A stretch of DNA of 64,000 nt, from positions 4,199,501 to 4,263,500 of the forward strand of contig CATNEN010000033.1 in NCBI GenBank assembly GCA_950097015.1. Reading direction: 5' to 3'. The translations under genes and the position numbers were made by a program. The DNA is from Macrostomum hystrix. Lineage: Eukaryota > Platyhelminthes > Macrostomidae. The notes beneath the pieces were generated by a model that was not told the DNA's origin, searched no databases, and worked only from the letters and a program-made list of their open reading frames with translations. This document shows, piece by piece, positions 55,636 through 64,000 of this stretch. Numbering within the stretch: the first letter of the stretch is position 1; each line of letters starts with the position of its first letter.

Positions 55636-57831
55636 CACTTGTTCATTCGGCAGGTCCGTTGCTTTAAGCACAGACCAAGTTGGTGACGGGATTTGTCAAG
55701 CAACCTCGCATTTGACGCTGATTATACTCGTATAAAATTGTGTATAATTATTTTCCACCAAATTTCACGTCAGCGGAGCTGAATTCCTGGAACACCTGGA
55801 ACTCGCGATAGCTCAGGATCACTGCAATATATTTTCTCAATCGCTTAGCAGTCTCACTTTTCGTAACATATTGTTTGCAGACGCAGAGAGGCTGACAAGC
55901 AAACTGCTTACTTGGTTACCAGCCGGGCCTAGGCTGACTGTTGATGGTTTCTAGGGAAAAATATCACCTGTCAAAACAGTGCAGCTGGCGGCAATTGATT
56001 GAGACTTAAGACTCACTCCCACAAAAACCAACTCCGGACATCAAACGCAGCCGCCGTGTATTGATCTGGTTTCTCCGCTTGACTAATACGCTTACCTGGC
56101 TTCAAACATTTTCGCCGCCAGAAAAACCTAAAAATACCACCTTAGCTTGTTTTGACAAAAAACCCGACGGGAAGAAGCGATACCATTCGTGTTTTTACCA
56201 ATGAGGAGGAATAGTTTCTAACATTCACTTTCGCTAAAATTCTCACTTCTGACCAGAGCACTGAAAAACTGACGAAATCCGATACTGCCTGCTGCCCAGT
56301 CATAGGCTAATTAGTTTTCCTCCTACCTAGTCCAATTAAGAATGAACTGAAAATGGTGAGAAGTTCGATTTCTCTGCACTTTAATGCGCAGTTTCGATCG
56401 GTGAGACTTTGTGAGAATGCAGAAGTTCCTGCTGGCAAGAAGGCAAGAGATCACCATCTGGCCATCGATTCCAGAGCCAGCTCACGCTTCCGAGTTCTCC
56501 AATCAGCGCATGGAAGCATCGACATCTGTGCTCACTGCGACTGGCCCAGCTCTCCGGTCGGCCAGCCGCCATCCTGCTAGGGCGTGAGTCTGTTTTTCTA
56601 ACAGCTACAGGTCCTGGCAGTCGGTCATAAATTATTCAAATCGATGGGAGAATGGAGTGGGTCGAGCAGTGCACAGTATTTCATTGCAGAATAAATAAAT
56701 CTGAGTGGCCACCTCTGCAGACTAAAATTTCGCAGTTTGAGAATTCTTTTTTCATCACCGAATCGCATATATAGCGACTTAAAGTGGCGTAATTTGACAC
56801 GCTTTATTCTCGTTAGTAATCTGAATGAAAATGAACAGGATGCTCGAGCAAAATTACATACATGATTGTACATGACTGGGTAAGAAAATAAGCTTGTTAG
56901 GTGAAGTGGGTGCTAAAGCTAATGTGCGCGTGAAACTATTGGACGATTTTGATTGGCTGAAGCCAGCTTTGGGGTGGCGCTCGTGGAGTGAGGTGGATGT
57001 GTAAGCGGATGCGTTGCGTACAGAATTTTTCGTCACCTTAGCCCGAACCTGATTGTATATCGATTTAAATGTAAAACAGCTGATTTGGGGCGAATGAGGA
57101 GCGCTATTGAGCCAGACTCTCGCTCCAAGGCCCTTGAACTCGAATCCGGGGCGAGGCCTCATTAACTTGGGGGCAGCCACGAAATAAGATTTGAGGGCTT
57201 TTCGTGCAATTTAGACCCGAAATGTGCCTGACGATGAAAAAGACAGCGCAGATGTACAAACCTGTGTGAGTGTATGCTCAGTGGGTCAGCTAAATGTGCA
57301 GAATTCCTTGCTAGCTGCAAGTCAGTGCCCACAGGCCCTCGAAGGAATATGTACTATTATTATTATTGTTATTACTTTTTATTATGAGAGCCAATGTACG
57401 TTCTGACTGCCTTTCAGTTTTCACGACATTTTTTATACAAACCAGGTTGAAAACTTTGCATAAAAAGAACACAGACCATCGCAGAGGCACTTCACGACAT
57501 AATTAGTTCTGACCGCGTGTCCCTCCTGCATTCCGCTGTGCACTTGTATCTCAGGACCACATGATCAGCAGATTTCAGCACGCACAGGAGCCGCATGTCA
57601 TCACTAAACTGGCAGGCTTGAATTTCAGTCAGCAGCTCAGGGTGGGGCTAGACCAACAAGCTGCCACACATAATTATCCCCATCTGGACAAGCCAAGGGG
57701 ATCATTTGAACTTCGACCCTGAGGGCTCGGTTGAGGGTTATTAAACACCAGGGCCAGTTTTGATCAACATTTTTAGCGGTCGGCTTTCGCTTGAAGAGAG
57801 ATGGTCTGCTGGTTTAAGGCTTTAAGCCATA
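55636..57831. other. Unique sequence between two arrays, no supported gene
   Basis: About 2.2 kb. Several frames of 60-110 codons exist but show no motif, and strand and frame are inconsistent. A GAAGCCAG|GTAAGC string on the minus strand near 56100 looks like a donor after an ATG but could not be linked to another exon. Confidence 0.35.
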
Positions 57832-58062
57832 AATTCAGCACACCGGCTATTATACATCAGTACATTCAGCACACCGGCTATTATACATCAGTACATTCAG
57901 CACACCGGCTATTATACATCAGTACATTCAGCACACCGGCTATTATACATCAGGTACATTCAGCACACCGGCTATTATACATCAGGTACATTCAGCATAC
58001 CGGCTATTATACATCAGTACATTCAGCACACCGGCTATTATACATCAGTACATTCAGCACAC
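57832..58062. repeat. 31-bp short array, core CAGCACACCGGCTATTATAC
   Basis: Seven to eight near-identical copies, two with one extra G (CATCAGGTACATT). Confidence 0.95.
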
Positions 58063-58187
58063 TATAATTCATAAGACACTTGCCAACAGTCAGATGTACA
58101 TGCCACAGGTTTTGGTACGGAAAATAGATGATAAAGCTAAAGAAGGGCCATCAAGTAGAGCACATAACGGGTTGTTCCAAAAGTGCT

Positions 58188-58321
58188 CAAGCGCAGCCGC
58201 TGAAGCCCCAAGAGATCGAGCCGGAGGAGCTCGCTGGCTTCGTAGTTCGGACACGATTTCTGCAGCGGCAGCGGCTGCTTCAGTTAATTAAGGCGGACAG
58301 AAGAAAAAGAAGACAGGTGCA
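58188..58321 (+). CDS. Tentative orphan exon or small ORF, basic helical
   Basis: From about 58188 the plus strand reads QPLKPQEIEPEELAGF, then a helix-like RTRFLQRQRLLQLIKADRRK and a stop at 58326-58328, with GC-rich third positions unlike its surroundings. An AG at about 58186-58187 could be an acceptor, and AGACAG|GTGCAG (58313/58314) or GAGCAG|GTGAGT (58331/58332) donors. The arginine-glutamine helix is IQ-like. No partner exon was found. It may be chance. Confidence 0.25.
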
Positions 58322-58784
58322 GAGTTGAGCAGGTGAGTAAGCCGGTTGCTCACGCCACTGAATCAGGCTGCAGCTCGGGCTGCTACAACAGACAAGAAAG
58401 AGTGAAATCCTCTCTCAGCGGACTTGGCCCGAATCCGGCCATTTATTTTTCTCAACGACGGTGGCGTGCGCGCGTGACGTTCCAGGCCTGATTTGCTTAA
58501 ATTAGAGCAGGAAAGCAATTAGAAAGATGCCTGCTGCTTGCTCAGCCAATTTAATCAAATACAGTTTCACGTGTCTCTGTTTGTTAGGCGCATCCGTTTT
58601 CGTCATCAGTTGAGACATGATTTATTTCAGTCCAAAATAATTCTGACAAACAGAGCCAGAACTCATAGCGATATTCCAGAACTCATTGCAGTAAATTGCT
58701 CCCAAACAAATTGTGAAAATTATGAACCTAATGAGATACTTTTACATTTTGAATCAACGCCACTACATGGATGGGAGAACTAGC

Positions 58785-61700
58785 CTACGCACTGAAGGAT
58801 GGGCAAAGGGACCTACGCACTGAAGGATGGGCAAAGGGATCTACGCACTGAAGGATGGGCAAAGGGACCTACGCACTGAAGGATGGGCAAAGGGATCTAC
58901 GCACTGAAGGATGGGCAAAGGGATCTATGCACTGAAGGATGGGCAAAGGGATCTACGCACTGAAGGATGGGCAAAGGGATCTACGCACTGAAGGATGGGC
59001 AAAGGGACCTACGCACTGAAGGATGGGCAAAGGGACCTACGCACTGAAGGATGGGCAAAGGGATCTACGCACTGAAGGATGGGCAAAGGGATCTACGCAC
59101 TGAAGGATGGGCAAAGGGACCTACGCACTGAAGGATGGGCAAAGGGACCTACGCACTGAAGGATGGGGAAAGGGATCTACGCACTGAAGGATGGGCAAAG
59201 GGATCTACGCACTGAAGGATGGGCAAAGGGACCTACGCACTGAAGGATGGGCAAAGGGACCTACGCACTGAAGGATGGGCAAAGGGACCTACGCACTGAA
59301 GGATGGGCAAAGGGATCTACGCACTGAAGGATGGGCAAAGGGACCTACGCACTGAAGGATGGGCAAAGGGACCTACGCACTGAAGGATGGGGAAAGGGAT
59401 CTACGCACTGAAGGATGGGCAAAGGGATCTACGCACTGAAGGATGGGCAAAGGGACCTACGCACTGAAGGATGGGCAAAGGGACCTACGCACTGAAGGAT
59501 GGGCAAAGGGACCTACGCACTGAAGGATGGGCAAAGGGATCTACGCACTGAAGGATGGGCAAAGGGATCTACGCACTGAAGGATGGGGAAAGGGACCTAC
59601 GCACTGAAGGATGGGCAAAGGGATCTACGCACTGAAGGATGGGCAAAGGGACCTACGCACTGAAGGATGGGCAAAGGGATCTACGCACTGAAGGATGGGG
59701 AAAGGGACCTACGCACTGAAGGATGGGCAAAGGGATCTACGCACTGAAGGATGGGCAAAGGGACCTACGCACTGAAGGATGGGCAAAGGGATCTACGCAC
59801 TGAAGGATGGGCAAAGGGATCTATGCACTGAAGGATGGGCAAAGGGATCTACGCACTGAAGGATGGGCAAAGGGATCTACGCACTGAAGGATGGGCAAAG
59901 GGACCTACGCACTGAAGGATGGGCAAAGGGACCTACGCACTGAAGGATGGGCAAAGGGATCTACGCACTGAAGGATGGGCAAAGGGATCTACGCACTGAA
60001 GGATGGGCAAAGGGACCTACGCACTGAAGGATGGGCAAAGGGACCTACGCACTGAAGGATGGGGAAAGGGATCTACGCACTGAAGGATGGGCAAAGGGAT
60101 CTACGCACTGAAGGATGGGCAAAGGGACCTACGCACTGAAGGATGGGCAAAGGGACCTACGCACTGAAGGATGGGCAAAGGGACCTACGCACTGAAGGAT
60201 GGGCAAAGGGACCTACGCACTGAAGGATGGGCAAAGGGACCTACGCACTGAAGGATGGGCAAAGGGATCTACGCACTGAAGGATGGGCAAAGGGATCTAC
60301 GCACTGAAGGATGGGGAAAGGGACCTACGCACTGAAGGATGGGCAAAGGGATCTACGCACTGAAGGATGGGCAAAGGGACCTACGCACTGAAGGATGGGC
60401 AAAGGGATCTACGCACTGAAGGATGGGGAAAGGGACCTACGCACTGAAGGATGGGCAAAGGGATCTACGCACTGAAGGATGGGCAAAGGGACCTACGCAC
60501 TGAAGGATGGGCAAAGGGATCTACGCACTGAAGGATGGGCAAAGGGATCTATGCACTGAAGGATGGGCAAAGGGATCTACGCACTGAAGGATGGGCAAAG
60601 GGATCTACGCACTGAAGGATGGGCAAAGGGACCTACGCACTGAAGGATGGGCAAAGGGACCTACGCACTGAAGGATGGGCAAAGGGATCTACGCACTGAA
60701 GGATGGGCAAAGGGATCTACGCACTGAAGGATGGGCAAAGGGACCTACGCACTGAAGGATGGGCAAAGGGACCTACGCACTGAAGGATGGGGAAAGGGAT
60801 CTACGCACTGAAGGATGGGCAAAGGGATCTACGCACTGAAGGATGGGCAAAGGGACCTACGCACTGAAGGATGGGCAAAGGGACCTACGCACTGAAGGAT
60901 GGGCAAAGGGACCTACGCACTGAAGGATGGGCAAAGGGATCTACGCACTGAAGGATGGGCAAAGGGACCTACGCACTGAAGGATGGGCAAAGGGACCTAC
61001 GCACTGAAGGATGGGGAAAGGGATCTACGCACTGAAGGATGGGCAAAGGGATCTACGCACTGAAGGATGGGCAAAGGGACCTACGCACTGAAGGATGGGC
61101 AAAGGGACCTACGCACTGAAGGATGGGCAAAGGGACCTACGCACTGAAGGATGGGCAAAGGGATCTACGCACTGAAGGATGGGCAAAGGGATCTACGCAC
61201 TGAAGGATGGGGAAAGGGACCTACGCACTGAAGGATGGGCAAAGGGATCTACGCACTGAAGGATGGGCAAAGGGACCTACGCACTGAAGGATGGGCAAAG
61301 GGATCTACGCACTGAAGGATGGGGAAAGGGACCTACGCACTGAAGGATGGGCAAAGGGATCTACGCACTGAAGGATGGGCAAAGGGACCTACGCACTGAA
61401 GGATGGGCAAAGGGATCTATGCACTGAAGGATGGGCAAAGGGACCTACGCACTGAAGGATGGGCAAAGGGACCTACGCACTGAAGGATGGGGAAAGGGAC
61501 CTACGCACTGAAGGATGGGCAAAGGGATCTACGCACTGAAGGATGGGCAAAGGGACCTACGCACTGAAGGATGGGGAAAGGGACCTACGCACTAAAGGAT
61601 GGGCAAAGGGACCTACGCACTGAAGGATGGGCAAAGGGATCTACGCACTGAAGGATAGGCAAAGGGATCTACGCACTGAAGGATAGGCAAAGGGATCTAC

Positions 61701-61965
61701 GCACTGAAGGATGGGCAAAGGGATCTATGCACTGAAGGATGGGCAAAGGGACCTACGCACTGAAGGATGGGCAAAGGGACCTACGCACTGAAGGATGGGC
61801 AAAGGGACCTACGCACTGAAGGATGGGGAAAGGGACCTACGCACTGAAGGATGGGGAAAGGGACCTACGCACTGAAGGATGGGCAAAGGGAATTTGCGCT
61901 AAAGGATTTGGAAAAGGACCTACGCGCTGAAGGATAAGGAAAGGGATATACGCACTGAAGGATGG
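58785..61965. repeat. 3.2-kb minisatellite, 28-bp unit, core GCACTGAAGGATGGGCAAAG
   Basis: About 113 very homogeneous copies. Variation is mostly GATC/GACC at one position and GGGGAAAGG for GGGCAAAGG. The rare CTATGCACTG variant occurs near 58924, 59821, 60549 and 61418, at whole multiples of 28 bp. Confidence 0.98.
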
Positions 61966-62459
61966 GGGAACGGGACTTGCGCTGAAGAATACAATCTAAT
62001 TGACATAATTAGTTCAGAAAGCATGTTGCCTGCTTTAAGGAATAATAGACACATCAAATAGCTGATTAAATTAAGAAAGAAGACATTGTAAGCCAATCTT
62101 TGTAAATTTTCAATTAGAAACAAGGTATAAAATGATGTGAGAATTGAGCTGCGGCAAATATGGACAAGCTGGCATCGCAAATTTACTTTATAACTGAGGA
62201 TAAACTGAGAGCAGGAAATGCCGATTTGAGAAGAATGCAGGCATTGCACACAATCAAAATATACTGATAGGCGAAACTGTGGGTGGAAACAAAAAATTAT
62301 ACGCGACCTACAACGAAACCCAGGCGCAAGTACCCATTAAAGCTTCTACAAGCCTTACAATTACTCGTACTATGCCTAACTTAACTTTCGACGCCAAGAG
62401 CAATTGGATTGCGCTACTTAGGAAATCACCCAATTTGAACAAAAAATCATCATTGCCGG
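61966..62459. other. AT-rich spacer
   Basis: Unique AT-rich sequence between the 28-bp array and the 34-bp array. No gene seen. Confidence 0.4.
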
Positions 62460-63000
62460 TCATTGCAGATCATCATCGATCACCCTTCCCAATCCTTGTT
62501 GGTCACTCATTGATCACTCTACCCAATCCTTATTGGTCACTCGTCAGTCACCCTTCCCAATCCTTATTGGTCACTCGTCAGTCACCCTTCCCAATCCTTA
62601 TTGGTCACTCGTCAATCACCCTTCCCAATCCTTATTGGTCACTTATTGATCACTCTTCCCAATCCTTATTGGTCACTTATTGATCACTCTTCCCAATCCT
62701 TATTGGTCACTTATTGATCACTCTTCCCAATCCTTATTGGTCACTTATTGATCACTCTTCCCAATCCTTATTGGTCACTCATTGATCACTCTTCCCAATC
62801 CTTATTGGTCACTCATTGATCACTCTTCCCAATCCTTATTGGTCACTCATTGATCAGCCCTCCCAATCCTATTGATCACTCTTTGATCAGCTTTCCCAAT
62901 CCTATTGGTCACTCATTGATCAACCTTCCCAATCCTTATTGGTCACTCATCGATCACCCTTCCCAATCCTTGTTGGTCACTCATCGATCAGCCTTCCCAA
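62460..63000. repeat. 33-34-bp minisatellite, core CCCAATCCTTATTGGTCACT
   Basis: About 16 copies. CCAATCCTTATTGG is an inverted repeat containing CCAAT and ATTGG. The array ends within a few bases of the TARBP2-like stop codon, so it forms the 3' UTR. Confidence 0.95.
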
Positions 63001-63001
63001 C

Positions 63002-64000
63002 TCAGATGGGACGCCCGCGCGGGTCTGTCAGGGCGGTCAGGGCTTCAAGGGCGGCTCGGCAGGCTTGGATTCGGGCGGCCTCGGCGGTGGCTCCGGAGCC
63101 CACCGCGGCCAGAGGCGGCGCCGTCCCTAGTCGCAGCAGGCAGGGTGTCAGGCCGCTGTGCCCGACTGCCAGATCGTGAAACTCCAGCGCGAACCTGTGC
63201 GCGGATGCCAGGGCTTCCAATCGCGCTTTCGGACACTGGACGACTTCGTCGCTGCCATTGTCGTCTTGGACATTGCTGACCGCGGCCACCTGAAAGTGTT
63301 TGCAGTTGGCCATTGATCTTCTAAATAAGTTAACATAATATGGATTAACAATGACTGAATCTAGTTACAGCCTCGTTATCTAATTAGTATCCTTAATAAT
63401 CATGGACTCCATGGAAAATCCCCATGGACTCCCCATGGAAAATCCCCATAGGCTATCCATGGACTCCCCATGAAAAATCCCCATGGACTCGCGCACCTGA
63501 CCAAGCAGCGGGCCGCCTTTGCGAGCTCGCAGGCCGGAGAACAGGCGGCCAATCTCGGTGCCAGCCGTGGCTGAAAGTCTGGCCGGACTGGCCGAGCGGG
63601 TGGCCTCGCCGGCGCCGCGGCCGACTGGGATTTCAGCCTCTTCTAGCAGGTCCAGCTCCTCCTGCGGGATAGTCAGCTTCTCGGCGCGGATCCGGTCCAG
63701 CAGGGCCTGCAGATTCGGGATTTGAGTATTGGAGTGACGTGAAGCATGACTTAGAAAATGTCACCCTGAATACCCAATTAATGTTTGAATACCCTTACCT
63801 GGGCGGCCCGGCGCTTGGCCAATCGCTTGGACCTGGCGCAGGCCTGCTGCTCCCAGCGCCACAGGCTGGCTGTGCACACAAACTGGCTGGTCTGGCCGGG
63901 GACAATTGTACAGGCGAACTGAAAGCCAGCCTGAGGCCACAGCCGGCGCTGGCAGAGCTCCTGCAGCTCCCCGATAGGATTGCCAGCCGCTTCCTCGTCG
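63002..64000 (-). CDS. TARBP2: TARBP2/PRKRA/Loquacious-like dsRNA-binding protein, 3' end (partial)
   Basis: Three exons, all phase 0: 63799 to the window edge, 63497-63706 and 63002-63289. The first encodes a canonical dsRNA-binding domain, NPIGELQELCQRRLWPQAGF to SKRLAKRRAAQ, with the helix-1 NPxGxLQEL and terminal KxxAKxxAA marks; it corresponds to dsRBD2. The middle exon is a linker (EELDLLEEAEIPVGRG) like that of Loqs/TARBP2. The last exon encodes a divergent third domain (LEALASAHRFALEF, GSGATAEAARIQACRAALE) resembling TARBP2 dsRBD3, the non-RNA-binding domain that docks on Dicer. The expected role is as a Dicer partner in small-RNA processing. The N-terminal part, including dsRBD1, lies beyond the right edge. 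The stop codon abuts a 34-bp minisatellite. PRKRA versus TARBP2 cannot be separated, as invertebrates usually have one ancestor-like copy. Confidence 0.85.
63398..63490. repeat. Short array CATGGACTCCCCATGG, about 4 copies
   Basis: Imperfect 25-27-bp repeats with CCATGG palindromes, inside the 207-bp intron between the last two exons of the TARBP2-like gene. Confidence 0.8.

Noticed and set aside
51796-55671. A 1291-codon minus-strand open frame and several overlapping ones
   Set aside because: They are translations of the 40-bp array; three units make a stop-free 120-bp period, so all frames are open. No splice signals or domain.

Overview
The window is a piece of animal nuclear genome. Genes are split by GT-AG introns, the HSP70 gene is intronless, coding exons are GC-rich and rich in CAG-coded polyglutamine, and there are metazoan-specific families: an ETS factor, a rhodopsin-type GPCR, a Ly6/uPAR protein, a TEX14-like ankyrin/pseudokinase protein and a TARBP2/Loquacious-type dsRNA-binding protein. 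The repeat load and gene style fit a lophotrochozoan such as a free-living flatworm (Macrostomum-like), but that is an inference and no species-diagnostic sequence was seen.

Layout. 2.7-10.2 kb, minus strand: phase-compatible exons of an unidentified gene (or two genes) with a C1/PHD-like cysteine cluster. 17.5-28.8 kb, minus strand: a nine-exon TEX14-like gene whose last recognised exon is a 2.4 kb glutamine- and GFG-rich block. 31.0-33.0 kb, plus strand: a stress-type cytosolic HSP70 with TATA box and heat-shock elements, head to head with the TEX14-like gene. 33.9-35.2 kb, plus: a three-exon, GPI-anchored Ly6/quiver-like protein. 42.1-46.2 kb, plus: a four-exon ETS1/2 (Pointed)-like factor. 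47.8-48.9 kb, plus: an intronless orphan GPCR. 63.0-64.0 kb, minus: the 3' end of a TARBP2/PRKRA/Loqs-like gene, cut by the window edge. Exon models were built by eye from reading frame, splice dinucleotides and phase continuity.

The dominant feature is tandem repeats. About thirty separate minisatellite arrays, with units of 8-90 bp, cover roughly 45% of the window, and almost every long intron or intergenic gap has its own array with its own unit. Several introns are little more than an array between two exons. The largest are 4.4 kb (23-24 bp unit, inside a TEX14-like intron), 4.1 kb (40 bp unit, containing a 1.87 kb internal duplication) and 3.2 kb (28 bp unit). Most long open frames in the window are stop-free translations of these arrays and are not genes.

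No transposase, reverse transcriptase, CRISPR array, rRNA or convincing functional tRNA was found. The genes do not form an operon or a pathway. Two have germline or small-RNA associations in other animals (TEX14, TARBP2/Loqs), but nothing in the sequence links them here.
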